Positions 35,703 to 47,405 are shown, numbered from the stretch's first letter. The stretch: DNA of 64,000 nt from Streptomyces xanthochromogenes (GCF_014650455.1 NZ_BMUZ01000001.1:1-64000), one strand, 5' to 3'. The notes: a model not told the origin generated them from the letters alone. Numbers and translations are program-made.

Positions 35703-36090
35703 TGAGCACCCTTTCGAGCAGTGCGCGGTTGGGCCGGCCCGAGCCGTGCCCGGTCCCGTACACACGGATTCTTCCCTGGTCGGCCAGGTCGCTGAGCAGC
35801 ACCCGGACCACACCGAGGGGCATCTTGAGGAGGGCGGAGATCTCGGCGACGGTGCGCATCGCGCGGCAGATCTCCACGATGGCCAGCATCTCCGGCATGA
35901 CCCGTTGGCTGCGCCCGCCGAGCTCCTTGCGCTCGGGCGGCGCCTCGATGGCCGCGACGAACGTCTCGACGAACAGCACGTGGCCGAACCGGGTGCGGCC
36001 TCCGGTCAGCGAGTAGGGGCGGACCCGGGCGGGCTTCCTGTCCGCGCCGCGTATCGGGAGCCGCGCGGATTTCTCGGCGGGCGGGTTCAC
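35683..36090 (-). CDS. cvnC: Conservon DUF742 protein CvnC
   Basis: 135 residues from GTG 36090. DUF742 domain: VRPYSLTGGRTR, PEMLAIVEICRAMRTVAEISALLKMPLGVVRVLLSDLAD-like helices in order, then GRIRVYG, giving a winged-helix-like pattern. It overlaps cvnB by 4 bp upstream and cvnD by 20 bp downstream. It probably bridges CvnB and the G protein. Confidence 0.93.
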   Translation of the reverse strand: MNPPAEKSARLPIRGADRKPARVRPYSLTGGRTRFGHVLFVETFVAAIEAPPERKELGGRSQRVMPEMLAIVEICRAMRTVAEISALLKMPLGVVRVLLSDLADQGRIRVYGTGHGSGRPNRALLERVLSGLRRL

Positions 36091-36605
36091 TGGACGGCCT
36101 CCATCGACTGGCGCAGCGCGCTGCGGACTTCGGGGGTCAGAACGTGTCCTGCACGGCCCACGAAGAGCGCCATGTGGTAGGCGACGACGCTCATGTCGCA
36201 GTCCGGGGTGGCGTGCACGCCGAGCAGCGAGCCGTCGCTGATGGACATGACGAAGACGCTGCCCTCCTCCATCGCGACCATCGTCTGCTTGACGCCGCCG
36301 CCCTCCATGAGGCGGGCGGCCCCGATGGTGAGGCTGCCGATGCCGGAGACGATGGTGGCGAGGTCGGCGCTGGAGCCGCGCGGGCCCTGCCGGGCGACGG
36401 TGACCTGGCGCTGCTCGGGGTCGGACGAGAGCAGCAGCAGTCCGTCGGAGGAGACGACCGCGACGGAGTGGATCCCGGGCACCTCCTCGACGAGGTTGCC
36501 CAGCAGCCACTGGAGATTGCGGGCCTCGGTGCTCGCTCCGATGGTGCCGGTGCCGGACGCCGCGCTGCCGGGCCTGCCGATACCGGTGGTGCCGGTCGCA
36601 CTCAT
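36087..36605 (-). CDS. cvnB: Conservon roadblock/LC7 protein CvnB
   Basis: 172 residues. After a Gly/Thr/Ser-rich N-terminus of ~28 residues comes a roadblock/LC7 domain (LQWLLGNLVEEVPGIHSVAVVSSDG, GSVFVMSISDGSLLGVHA). Such domains regulate small GTPases such as MglA-like proteins. Overlaps cvnA by 4 bp (ATGA) and cvnC by 4 bp (GTGA). Confidence 0.94.
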   Translation of the reverse strand: MSATGTTGIGRPGSAASGTGTIGASTEARNLQWLLGNLVEEVPGIHSVAVVSSDGLLLLSSDPEQRQVTVARQGPRGSSADLATIVSGIGSLTIGAARLMEGGGVKQTMVAMEEGSVFVMSISDGSLLGVHATPDCDMSVVAYHMALFVGRAGHVLTPEVRSALRQSMEAVQ

Positions 36606-39319
36606 CTGCGTACCTCCTCGACTGTCTCCCCCGTGTCCGTGTCTGCCTGCTGATCGGTCTCTTCGAGTTCCGCCGCCACATCGCGCCGGCCCTCGGTCGC
36701 GCCCTTCTGGAATCCGCCGAGCCTGCGGCGCAGTGCCTCCGCGGCGTCGGTGCCTCCCTTGCGCTCCTGTACCCCGCCTGTCCCGGCCTGCACGACCTTC
36801 GGGGTCCGCTTGGGAAGGCCCTTGTCGGTCAGGCGCTGAGCGGGCTCGCCCTCGGGAACCGGGTCGGGCTCGGCCTCCGGGTCGGGCACGGACGCGGGTG
36901 CGGGGGCGGACGCGGGTAGGGGCGCGGGGGCGGCCGTCGGCGCGGGTGCGGGTGCGGACTCCGGCGCGTCCCCCGGCCCGGGTGCGGACTCCGGCGCGGG
37001 CCGCGGTGCGGCGTGCTCGGGTCCGAGGGCTTCGGTCCGGGGCTCGGGCAGCCGCATCTCGAAGGTCGGCTGGTCCAGAGGGAGTTCGCCGTCCGCGACG
37101 GGCTCCGCGGGCTCCACAGGCCTCGTCGGCGGCGCGGGCTCGGGGGCGGCGGGCCTCATGACCTCGCCCGAGCGTTCCGTGCGCTCCGGCAGCACATTGG
37201 AATTGGCCTCGGCGAGGACGCCCGGCAGCGTGAAGCGCGGGGCCTCGCCGGCCGACGGCACCAGATGCGGGGCCGCCACCGGCGGGGTGGTCGGCAGGAT
37301 CGCCCCGGGCAGCACCACGACCGCCGCGACGCCGCCCTGCTTCTGCTCGCGCAGCTCGATGCGTACGCCGTGCCGGTGCGCGAGCAGCGCCGAGACGTGC
37401 AGGCCGAGGCCGCCCGCCTCGGTGCCGGGCTCGCCGGGTTCGTACGAGGCGGGGTCGGCGAGGCGGCGGTTCAGCTCGGCGCGGCGCTCGGGGGGCACGC
37501 CGATGCCCTCGTCCTGGACCGAGAGCATGATCTCGCCGCTCTCCAACTCCCAGCCGGAGAGCTGCACTTGGGCCTCGGGGGGCGAGAAGGAGGTGGCGTT
37601 CTCCAGGAGCTCGGCGACCAGGTGGCTCAGATCGTCGGCGGCGAAGCCGGCGACCTGGGCGTGCGGCGGCAGGGCCTGGATGACGACCCGCTCGTACCGC
37701 TCGATCTCGCTGACGGCGGCCCGCATCACATCGACCAGCGGGACCGGGCCCGGGTGGTTGTGGTGGTGCTCGGTACCCGCGAGGACCAGGAGGTTCTCGC
37801 CGTGGCGCCGGATGACGGTGGCCAGGTGGTCGAGCTTGAACAGGACGCCGAGCTGGTCCGGGTCCTGCTCGCGCTCCTCCAGGCCTTCGATGACGGTCAG
37901 CTGACGCTCGATCAGACCGAGACTGCGCAGCCCCAGGTTGACGAAGGCGTGCTTGACCGTGCCCTCGGCGCGCTCCAGCTGGGCCGTCAACTCACGTACC
38001 TGAAGGCGCAATTCATCCTTCTCGGCGGCCAGACGGGCGAGCCGGCGGCGCTGCTTGCCGAGGTCCTGGTCGAGTTCGGCGACCCGGGAGTGCTGCTCGA
38101 CGAACTTGGTGTGCAGCTCGTTGAGGGACCGTACGACCTGGGCGAACTCGTCGTTGCGGCCGGTGAAGCGCACCGGCTCCTCGGTCTCGGGCGCCTCGGC
38201 GAGCCGGGCCGACCCGCGCCGCAGCACGGCGAGCGGGCGGGTCAGGCTGCGGGCGGTGGCGGCCGAGACGCCGATGGCGAGCAGCAGCAGCGCGCCGATG
38301 AGACCGATCCGGATCTCCAGTGCGCTGACGTCGTCGTCGCGCAGCTGCTCGAACTGCTTGACCTGCGCGGTGGCGAGGGCGGCTTCGGCGCCGCGCATGC
38401 GGTCGATCCGCGCGGAGAGGGCCGCGCCCACCGCGTCGGGGTCGGACCTGCGCTCGGAGGCGCTGAGCTGGGGCTGGTCGGTGAGCCGGGTGAGGAAGCC
38501 GTCGGCGGCCTCCACCTCGGGCCCGGTGACGGTGCTGGTGAAGCGGTCACGGGCGTCCGCGGCGGCGGCCTGGTCGAAGTCGGCGAGCGCGGACTGCTCG
38601 CGCACGCGGGCCTGCTGGGCGGCGCCGCTCAGGGCGTCCCGCCTGCGGGCCGCGTCCCCGTCGTTCTCCTTCGACACGTACTTGCCGCTGACGGGGTCGA
38701 ACACCCGGGAGGTCGAGCCCGCCGGCACCGAGAGCGCGCCGAGCAGCAGCCCCCGGGTGGCCGAGGCCTGTTCCACCGCCCGCCCGAGCGCACCCGGCGC
38801 CCGGGTGGCCTCGGCGGCGCGCGGGGGTGTCCGGTCGGCGAGCTCGTCGGCGACGGAGAGCAGCGTGGCGATCACGTCGGAGTACGACTTCTGCGCCTCA
38901 AGGGCCGTGCCCTTGCCGGTGAGCGCGGTGCGGCGCAGGGCCGGCACGGTGGCGAGGTCGCGCGTGAGGCCCGCGGGGGCGGTGGCACGGAGTTCGTCGA
39001 TCTGCCGGTCGACGCGCGCGGCGGGCTCCTTGAGGGCCGCGTCCTTGCCGCTGGGCCGGCCGGCGGCGACGTAGCTCGTGACGCCGTCGCGCTCGTCACC
39101 GAGGGCGTGGGCGAGGCTGATCGCCTGCTGGTCCAACTGGGCCAGGGTGACCAGGTGCTGGGAGTCCTTGAGGTCCGCGGAGGCCGCGAACAGGGTGGGC
39201 GCACCGGCTCCGAGCACGGTGAGGGAGACAACGGCGACGGAGACGACCAGGCGGCTCCGCACCCGAACGGTGCGTTGTGCGCGTGTGCCGTCGTTGCCCC
39301 GAGGCCGCTTGTTCTGCAC
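36602..39319 (-). CDS. cvnA: Conservon sensor kinase-like protein CvnA
   Basis: About 905 residues. GTG 39319 follows GAGAG at 5 nt; an in-frame TTG 39331 is possible. A transmembrane segment near residue 25 opens a ~300-residue extracytoplasmic nitrate/nitrite-sensing-type (NIT) helical domain. A second transmembrane segment, HAMP, coiled coil (QRRRLARLAAEKDELRLQV) and an HATPase domain (DLSHLVAELLENATSFSPP, VQDEGIGVP, GGLGLHVSALLA) follow. The ~240-residue C-terminal tail is Pro/Ala/Glu-rich. No clear phospho-acceptor H-box is seen, as usual for CvnA. Confidence 0.93.
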   Translation of the reverse strand: MQNKRPRGNDGTRAQRTVRVRSRLVVSVAVVSLTVLGAGAPTLFAASADLKDSQHLVTLAQLDQQAISLAHALGDERDGVTSYVAAGRPSGKDAALKEPAARVDRQIDELRATAPAGLTRDLATVPALRRTALTGKGTALEAQKSYSDVIATLLSVADELADRTPPRAAEATRAPGALGRAVEQASATRGLLLGALSVPAGSTSRVFDPVSGKYVSKENDGDAARRRDALSGAAQQARVREQSALADFDQAAAADARDRFTSTVTGPEVEAADGFLTRLTDQPQLSASERRSDPDAVGAALSARIDRMRGAEAALATAQVKQFEQLRDDDVSALEIRIGLIGALLLLAIGVSAATARSLTRPLAVLRRGSARLAEAPETEEPVRFTGRNDEFAQVVRSLNELHTKFVEQHSRVAELDQDLGKQRRRLARLAAEKDELRLQVRELTAQLERAEGTVKHAFVNLGLRSLGLIERQLTVIEGLEEREQDPDQLGVLFKLDHLATVIRRHGENLLVLAGTEHHHNHPGPVPLVDVMRAAVSEIERYERVVIQALPPHAQVAGFAADDLSHLVAELLENATSFSPPEAQVQLSGWELESGEIMLSVQDEGIGVPPERRAELNRRLADPASYEPGEPGTEAGGLGLHVSALLAHRHGVRIELREQKQGGVAAVVVLPGAILPTTPPVAAPHLVPSAGEAPRFTLPGVLAEANSNVLPERTERSGEVMRPAAPEPAPPTRPVEPAEPVADGELPLDQPTFEMRLPEPRTEALGPEHAAPRPAPESAPGPGDAPESAPAPAPTAAPAPLPASAPAPASVPDPEAEPDPVPEGEPAQRLTDKGLPKRTPKVVQAGTGGVQERKGGTDAAEALRRRLGGFQKGATEGRRDVAAELEETDQQADTDTGETVEEVRR

Positions 39320-39656
39320 CGGTGCTCTCAATCTTCACTCGTGTTTGCCAGTCCACCAAGGAAGCCAAGGTGACGACTGGTCATGACGAGTAGTCACTGC
39401 TCGGCCACCTGAACGAGTGAACATCACTTCGGAGTTGACCATCAACTTCCCCGGAACGCCCGGCCCCGCTCTGCCGCGACGCCGGTTGGAACTTCCGCAC
39501 GGCCTTTGGCAGGATGCCCGCCCACAGCTCGGCGGAGTGGCGGATTCCTCCCGGGATTATGCGGTTCGGCCCCCGTCCGGGGCCAACTGACGGGGTGTCC
39601 GGCGGCTCTGCCGGTGCCATGGAGGCGCCGTGGAGGGCTCGTGCAGACTGGCCGGC
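39320..39656. other. Divergent intergenic region upstream of cvnA
   Basis: 337 bp without a gene. It holds GTTGA-CCA-TCAAC at about 39434-39446 and an imperfect inverted repeat GTGACGACT…AGTAGTCAC near 39370-39398, either of which could be a regulator site for the conservon or the phosphatase gene. No clear promoter can be assigned. Confidence 0.4.
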
Positions 39657-40442
39657 ATGCGCATTCAGCTGACCACCGTGCCCGGAGACCCCGCCCGCCC
39701 CAACGAGGACTGGGCGGCCACCGCACTGCCCGCTTCGGGCCTGGGCGGGCTGCTCGTGGTCCTGGACGGGGTGACGCCACTGCCGGGCAACGGCGACTGC
39801 GTGCACGACGTGCCCTGGTTCACCGCGCGGCTCGGCGGCGCGCTGACCGAACTGTCGGCTTCACGGCGGGATATGACGCTGACGGAGATCCTGGCGGAAT
39901 CCATTCGGCGCACCGCGGACACCCACCGCGACACGTGTGACCTTTCTCACCCGCGCACGCCTCAGGCAACCGTGGTGCTCGCGCGGTGGGACGCGGCGGA
40001 CCTGGAGTACCTGGTCCTGTCGGACTCGGCGCTGCTCGTCGAGTCGGCCGACGGCTCGGTGCGGGCGGTCCTGGACGACCGGCTCGACCGGGTGCCGCGG
40101 GCCTCGCTGGTCAGCGACGCGGTCGCGGACGCGACGGTCCGCAACAAGGAGGGCGGTTTCTTTACGGCGGCCGCGGACCCGTCGGTGGCCGCCCGCGCGG
40201 TGACCGGCCGCGAGCCCCTCGCCTCCGTGCGGTCGGTGCTCGCCCTGACGGACGGGGCGACCCGCTGGGTCGAGAAGTTCCGCGAGGGCTCGTGGGCGGA
40301 CTGCGTGGCGCTGGTCCGCAAGGCGGGGCCGGACGGACTGGTCGAGCGGGTGCGGGAGTTGGAGAGGGGGGACGTGGAGCGGGTGTTCCTGGGGCGGAGC
40401 AAGCGGCACGACGATGCGACGGTGGTGGCGGTGGGGTTCTAG
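39657..40442 (+). CDS. PP2C-like protein phosphatase
   Basis: 261 residues. Pattern of a compact PP2C: RPNEDWAATAL, LLVVLDGVTPL, LEYLVLSDSALLV, VLALTDGATRW and RHDDATVVAVGF supply the usual metal-binding Asp positions. No transmembrane segment. CAGACT lies 7 nt upstream of ATG 39657, with no Shine-Dalgarno. Substrate unknown; the neighbouring conservon is divergent. Confidence 0.85.
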   Translation: MRIQLTTVPGDPARPNEDWAATALPASGLGGLLVVLDGVTPLPGNGDCVHDVPWFTARLGGALTELSASRRDMTLTEILAESIRRTADTHRDTCDLSHPRTPQATVVLARWDAADLEYLVLSDSALLVESADGSVRAVLDDRLDRVPRASLVSDAVADATVRNKEGGFFTAAADPSVAARAVTGREPLASVRSVLALTDGATRWVEKFREGSWADCVALVRKAGPDGLVERVRELERGDVERVFLGRSKRHDDATVVAVGF

Positions 40443-40493
40443 TCCCCCACCCCGCGGCGGCCCCTGGGGGCTTGCCCGCGCCCGGCCCCGGCC

Positions 40494-40946
40494 CTAGCTC
40501 TCCGCCGCCGCGTTCAGCTGGTGCAACAGGCGGGCCAGTTCGGAGATCTCCAGGCGGTCCCAGTTGGCCAGGCGGCGGACGTAACTCTCGCGGCGGGCGT
40601 CACGGACCCGGCCGAACCGTGCCGTGCCCTCGGGGGTGATGCGGACGAGGGAGGCGCGGCCGTCCGCCGGGTCCGGCTCCCGGGCGACCAGGCCGAGGTC
40701 CTCCAGGGCGTGCAGCTGGCGGCTCATCGTCGCCTTGCCGACGCCGAAGTACCCGGCGAGCTCGGTGGCCCGCTGCGGGCCGGCCTCGTCGAGGCGCACC
40801 AGCAGGCCGTACGCCGCCGGTTCGAGATCGGGGTGCACCTCGCGGGCCATCTCGCCGGACGAGGCCCTGGCCCGCCGCAGGAAGACGGCCAGCTCGCGTT
40901 CGAGCGCGAGGAACTCCTGGTCCGGACCGTGCACATCGGCTCCCAT
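40494..40946 (-). CDS. MarR-family transcriptional regulator
   Basis: 150 residues from ATG 40946; longer in-frame starts exist but lie in sequence without coding character. Winged helix: RATELAGYFGVGKATMSRQLHALEDLGLVAREPDPADGR-type order (residues ~58-98), then the wing and dimerisation helices. It is divergent from the GH25 lysozyme gene across ~294 bp that contains repeated ATCCCTG pieces but no clear palindrome. Target unknown. Confidence 0.92.
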   Translation of the reverse strand: MGADVHGPDQEFLALERELAVFLRRARASSGEMAREVHPDLEPAAYGLLVRLDEAGPQRATELAGYFGVGKATMSRQLHALEDLGLVAREPDPADGRASLVRITPEGTARFGRVRDARRESYVRRLANWDRLEISELARLLHQLNAAAES

Positions 40947-41240
40947 GCCGTAGGTGTGTCGTGACGGCACAGTATTTCCCAGTGGGCTGTGTGCCCGGCA
41001 TCCCGGATGGCGCCGGGAGCGGTCCCGGCTGAAAGTTTCCGCCAGGCCACGCCGTTCCCGCAGCGTGTCGTCACCACCACAGGTCTGAACCAACGGCATA
41101 GCCTGAAGGCCCTTTCCCGCCACCGGTCTACGTGCGTAGCGTCATCCCTGGCATCCCTGACATGTCCACAGCGAGACGTCGCCGTCATGTCGACCAGGAC
41201 GTCATCTCCCCACCCCCACACAGCCTTTCGGAGGCACGCA

Positions 41241-42074
41241 ATGCCCGTGCACAGATCCGGAACGGCCCGCCGCGGTCCCCTCGCCGCGGCCGGGATCCTC
41301 CTCTCCTCCCTCGCCCTCGTCCTCGGCTTCACCAGTACGTCGAGCGCCGCCGACATCCCCGCGCGCGGCTCCGCGACCCTGGGCATGGGCGTCGCCGAGC
41401 ACGACGGGGTGGGCGGGCTGCCCCGTGACGTCCGCGCCGTTCAGGCCGCGCAGACAGAGGGTGTCGACACCAGCAGCCACAACGGCAACGTCGCCTGGCC
41501 CACCCTGTGGAACAGCGGCGTGAAGTGGGCCTACGTCAAGGCCACCGAGGGCACGTACTACACCAACCCCAACTTCGCCCAGCAGTACAACGGCTCGTAC
41601 GACGTCGGCATGATCCGCGGCGCCTACCACTTCGCGACCCCGGACACGACGGGCGGCGCCGCCCAGGCCGACTACTTCGTGGACCACGGCGGCGGCTGGT
41701 CGCGCGACGGCAGGACCCTGCCGGGCGCGCTCGACATCGAGTGGAACCCGTACGGCGCGGCCTGCTACGGCAAGTCGGCGGCCGGCATGGTCAGCTGGAT
41801 CGGCGACTTCCTCGACCAGTACCGGGCCCGTACCGGCCGGGACGCAGTCATCTACACCGCGACCAGCTGGTGGACCCAGTGCACCGGCAACTCGGCCGCA
41901 TTCGGCGCGAGCAACCCGCTCTGGATCGCCCGATACAACACCGACCCCGGCACCCTGCCGGCCGGCTGGGGCTACCAGACGATGTGGCAGTACACCTCTT
42001 CCGGCCCCACGGTCGGCGACCACTCCCGGTTCAACGGGGCGTACGACCGCCTCCAGGCGCTCGCCAACGGCTGA
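41241..42074 (+). CDS. Secreted GH25 lysozyme (muramidase)
   Basis: 277 residues. Signal peptide to about residue 37 (LLSSLALVLGFTSTSSAAD). The glycoside hydrolase 25 barrel has EGVDTSSHNGNVAW, AYVKATEGTYYTNPNF, GAYHFATPD, GALDIEWNPYG (catalytic Asp/Glu) and MWQYTSSG. It cleaves the MurNAc-GlcNAc bond. GGAGG precedes ATG 41241. A strong terminator follows. Confidence 0.96.
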   Translation: MPVHRSGTARRGPLAAAGILLSSLALVLGFTSTSSAADIPARGSATLGMGVAEHDGVGGLPRDVRAVQAAQTEGVDTSSHNGNVAWPTLWNSGVKWAYVKATEGTYYTNPNFAQQYNGSYDVGMIRGAYHFATPDTTGGAAQADYFVDHGGGWSRDGRTLPGALDIEWNPYGAACYGKSAAGMVSWIGDFLDQYRARTGRDAVIYTATSWWTQCTGNSAAFGASNPLWIARYNTDPGTLPAGWGYQTMWQYTSSGPTVGDHSRFNGAYDRLQALANG

Positions 42075-42093
42075 CGACACCCGCGCGCACCCG

Positions 42094-42127
42094 AAGGGCC
42101 CCCGGCACTGCGTGGCCGGGGGCCCTT
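42094..42127 (+). terminator. Terminator after the lysozyme gene
   Basis: Perfect 13-bp stem AAGGGCCCCCGGC / GCCGGGGGCCCTT with an 8-nt loop, continuing into TTT, 20 bp after the stop. Confidence 0.8.
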
Positions 42128-42199
42128 TGCGCACCCGTACGGAGCACCCGTCGCACACGTGACCCCGTCCCGCGCGCCGCATGAGTAAGGATGGGAGGC

Positions 42200-43003
42200 A
42201 TGCGCAGGTTGGGAGCGGTGTGCCGGGTGGTTGCCCTGATCACGGTCGTCACGGTCGGCGGCGCGGGCTGCGGCTGGTCCGCGGCGTCCTCGCCGCAGTC
42301 CGAGCGGACGCCGGGCGAGGCCGCGGCCCCGCCGCCGGGCACCCAGAGCAGCGCGGTACCGGCCGGGAGGGTCTCCTCGGTCGGCGTCCTCGTGAACGGC
42401 GACGACCACTCCTGCACCGCGAGCGTGGTCGCCAGCCCGCACGGCAACGTCGTCGCCACCGCCGCGCACTGCGCGACCGGGCTTCCGCTGGACACCCTGG
42501 AGTTCGCGCCGGGCTTCTCCGGGGCGGCCACGGGCACGTTCCCGTACGGGAAGTGGAAGGTGCGGGCGGTGCAGGTCGACGACCGGTGGACCGAGGACCA
42601 CGAGGACGCTGCGGACTACGCCTTCCTCACGGTGGAGCCGGACACGAAGGGCCGCAACGTGCAGAGCGTGGTCGGCGCCTCGACGCCCGAGTGGGGCGCG
42701 GGCCCCGACCAGCGCGCCACCGTCGTCGGCTATCCGGACCCGGACCACAACCCCGACAACCGACCGGTCATGTGCACCACCGACGTACGCCAGGACCCCG
42801 ACGAGCCCGCCATGATGCGGATGGAGTGCGGCGGGTTCTGGGTCGGGACCAGCGGCAGCCCCTGGCTCATCGACTACCGGGGGCCCGACCGGCTCGGCCG
42901 GATCATCGGCGTCCTGAGCGGCGGCGACACGGACGTGGAGTCGACGGCGGCCCTGTTCGACGCGAAGGCCCGCTCGGTGTACGAGCGGGCCACCCGGGCA
43001 TAG
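42200..43003 (+). CDS. Trypsin-like serine protease, putative lipoprotein
   Basis: 267 residues from ATG 42200, because AAGGA sits 8 nt upstream; ATG 42191 is an alternative. The signal sequence ends VGGAGCGW, a possible lipobox. The chymotrypsin-fold triad is visible: ATAAHC (His), DAADYAFL (Asp) and GTSGSPW (Ser). Two further Cys residues may form disulfides. An extracytoplasmic protease; substrate unknown. Confidence 0.9.
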   Translation: MRRLGAVCRVVALITVVTVGGAGCGWSAASSPQSERTPGEAAAPPPGTQSSAVPAGRVSSVGVLVNGDDHSCTASVVASPHGNVVATAAHCATGLPLDTLEFAPGFSGAATGTFPYGKWKVRAVQVDDRWTEDHEDAADYAFLTVEPDTKGRNVQSVVGASTPEWGAGPDQRATVVGYPDPDHNPDNRPVMCTTDVRQDPDEPAMMRMECGGFWVGTSGSPWLIDYRGPDRLGRIIGVLSGGDTDVESTAALFDAKARSVYERATRA

Positions 43004-43004
43004 C

Positions 43005-43035
43005 CCGGGGCCGGGGCGGTAACCCCCGGCCCCGG
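43005..43035. terminator. Bidirectional terminator between protease and lon
   Basis: Perfect 12-bp G/C stem (CCGGGGCCGGGG / CCCCGGCCCCGG) with a 7-nt loop, lying between two convergent stop codons. Confidence 0.75.
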
Positions 43036-43039
43036 TGTC

Positions 43040-45454
<2,415 letters not shown>

Positions 45455-45475
45455 GATCTCCCCTTCGGCAGTCAA

Positions 45476-45496
45476 GTTGAGCTATGCCGACTCAAT
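45476..45496 (-). promoter_or_regulatory. HAIR-like HspR operator of lon
   Basis: On the minus strand TTGAGT-N7-GCTCAA matches the HAIR consensus CTTGAGT-N7-ACTCAAG, with exact arm spacing and one arm mismatch at the inner edge. It lies ~22 bp upstream of the lon start codon, a position suited to repression. lon is known as an HspR/HAIR regulon member in S. lividans. Confidence 0.75.
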
Positions 45497-45528
45497 GCAT
45501 GTGAGTCGAGGAATGTTCCCCGAGCCGT

Positions 45529-45546
45529 GTTCGCTCTGAGCGATCA
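45529..45546 (-). promoter_or_regulatory. ClgR-like activator site of lon
   Basis: The minus strand reads TGATCGCTCAGAGCGAAC, which fits WNNWCGCYNANRGCGWWS, the ClgR motif as I remember it, at every position. It lies ~75 bp before the start codon, upstream of the HAIR site. ClgR activates clp and lon genes in Streptomyces. Confidence 0.7.
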
Positions 45547-45643
45547 CTCGGCACCACCCCCGTGACCTGGGTCGCGGGACAAACGCATGCCTCCCCTTGT
45601 AAGGTTCCGTCAGCCACTTCACCTATTACCACCGGGGGCGGAC

Positions 45644-46321
45644 ATGACATCGACGGCGATGGCGGCAGCGACGAAGGACCCGGCCCGGACGGCCGCCCTG
45701 GTACGGGCCTGGATCGACGGCTGGGTCGTGTCGCGCGGAACCTCCGACCCGATGGACCGCCCCTGGGGCTGGACCATCGACGCCGGACAGGCCCACCACG
45801 TGTCCCGGCACGTACTGCCCGACCCCGCCGAGACCGACGTCCGCGCGCTCGTAGCCGCCACGAGCGCGCCCGGCACCTGGCTGAAGCTCTTCGCGGACGA
45901 CGACACCGTCCGGCCCTGGCTCGGCGCGGGCTGGGAGTTCGACAAGCCCGGCTACCTGATGACGGTCCCGCTCACCGCCGAACGTCCCGAGGTGCCGGCC
46001 GGCTACACCCTCACGTCGTGGACTCGGGGCGGTGTGACCCGCGTCCTCGTCCGCACCGACGAGGGCCACTTCGCGGCCCGCGGCCAGATCGCGCCGACCG
46101 GTCCGACCGCCGTCGCCGACCAGATCGAGACCTCCGGCGACCACCGGCGCCGGGGTCTTGGCAGCCTGGTGATGCGGACCCTGCAGAACACCGCCCACGA
46201 GGCGGGCGCCGGCACCGGAATCCTGGTCGGCACCCCCGAGGGCCGCGCCCTCTACACCGCCCTGGGCTGGGAGACCCGCTCCCCCATGGCGAGCCTGGTC
46301 CGCAAGCCGTCGGTGGGCTGA
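45644..46321 (+). CDS. GNAT-family N-acetyltransferase
   Basis: 225 residues from ATG 45644, the start that follows GGGGGCGG; an in-frame ATG 45587 is less likely. GNAT core at the C-terminus: ADQIETSGDHRRRGLGSLVMRTL gives the acetyl-CoA-binding R-x-x-G-x-G/A loop, then GTGILVGTPEGRALYTALGWE. The N-terminal half is less typical. Acceptor unknown. Confidence 0.85.
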   Translation: MTSTAMAAATKDPARTAALVRAWIDGWVVSRGTSDPMDRPWGWTIDAGQAHHVSRHVLPDPAETDVRALVAATSAPGTWLKLFADDDTVRPWLGAGWEFDKPGYLMTVPLTAERPEVPAGYTLTSWTRGGVTRVLVRTDEGHFAARGQIAPTGPTAVADQIETSGDHRRRGLGSLVMRTLQNTAHEAGAGTGILVGTPEGRALYTALGWETRSPMASLVRKPSVG

Positions 46322-46376
46322 CCGCCGCCGGAAAACCCGGGGCGGGCGCCCGGCCCGCTCACCTACATTCGGCCGC

Positions 46377-47405
46377 ATGAGGCTCACCCGCGCCCAGAGC
46401 GCCGCGCTCGCCCATGTCCGCACCACCGCACGGTCGGCCGCCTCCCGGGCCGGAAGCCGGCTCGGCGACACGGATGCCCGGGCGCTCACCTCCCACGTCA
46501 TGGAGCGGGCGCGGATCACCCTCAACTTCCACCCCGACCGGCCGCGCCCCACCGACGGGCGCACGGTCGCCGAGGCGCTCGCGGTGGACGCGGTCTACCG
46601 GAGCCAGTACGAGACGGGCCTGTCCAACGGCGGTCGTACGGCCTTCCCCGGCGGTGCCCGGGACGAGTGGGAGCGGGACCTGTTCGGCGGCGCGTACCAC
46701 GCCGAGGGCGTGCGGCCCGAGGAGCGGCCCAAGTACGGGGCGCTCAACCTGCTCGGCCACGCGGACGGCGCCGCGCCCCGCTTCGGCGCCTGCCATGTGC
46801 GGCTGCGCGCCGAGGTGAACCGGCGGGCCACCTTCTGCCACGGTGACAGCCACCTCGGGCCGAAGGACGTGGGGACCGCCGACGCCTTCTGGTGCGTCCT
46901 GGCGGCACTCGCGGAAGACGGGACCGACGTGCTCGGGGTGCCTTCCGGGGCGCACGGGCGGGTCCTCGACGGCTATGTCGAGGCCCAGGTGCACGGCCCG
47001 GTCGTCCTCACCCGGGACGCGGAGGCGATCGTGCTCGACCCGTCGTTCCGGGGCACCGCGACCGCCCGGCTGCTGGCGTCGACCGGGGTGCCGATCGAGT
47101 GGCACGCCGGGTTCGTGCTCGCGCCGCACGAGGTGGACGCCGAGTTCCGCGGGCCCGCGATGCCTGCGCTGGCCGCGCGCGTCTGCCGCGCCTACGCGGC
47201 CGACGGCCTGCTGCGCGCCGAGACGCTGGGCCATGCCGCCGCGTCCGTCGTACGGGAGCCGCGGGCCTGGGCCGAGTTCGGCAGCGGGGACGAGGTGCTC
47301 CAGTACGTCAAGCAGCTGTGGCACGTGCTGGCCCGGTTCGGGCGACCGGACGACCGGGCCGGTGAGTGGGCGCACGAGCACGCCGGGGTCAGCCCGACGG
47401 CGTGA
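46377..47405 (+). CDS. DUF3626 domain protein
   Basis: 342 residues. It has the features of DUF3626: ITLNFHPDRP near residue 48, LFGGAYH, PKYGALNLLGHADGAAPRFG, EVNRRATFCHGDSH and WHAGFVLAPHEV. Polymorphic-toxin-type and ADP-ribosyltransferase relations have been proposed for similar folds, but I cannot confirm any here. TACATT lies 7 nt upstream of ATG 46377, so it is probably leaderless. The last 17 bp overlap the convergent rhomboid-like gene. Confidence 0.82.
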   Translation: MRLTRAQSAALAHVRTTARSAASRAGSRLGDTDARALTSHVMERARITLNFHPDRPRPTDGRTVAEALAVDAVYRSQYETGLSNGGRTAFPGGARDEWERDLFGGAYHAEGVRPEERPKYGALNLLGHADGAAPRFGACHVRLRAEVNRRATFCHGDSHLGPKDVGTADAFWCVLAALAEDGTDVLGVPSGAHGRVLDGYVEAQVHGPVVLTRDAEAIVLDPSFRGTATARLLASTGVPIEWHAGFVLAPHEVDAEFRGPAMPALAARVCRAYAADGLLRAETLGHAAASVVREPRAWAEFGSGDEVLQYVKQLWHVLARFGRPDDRAGEWAHEHAGVSPTA

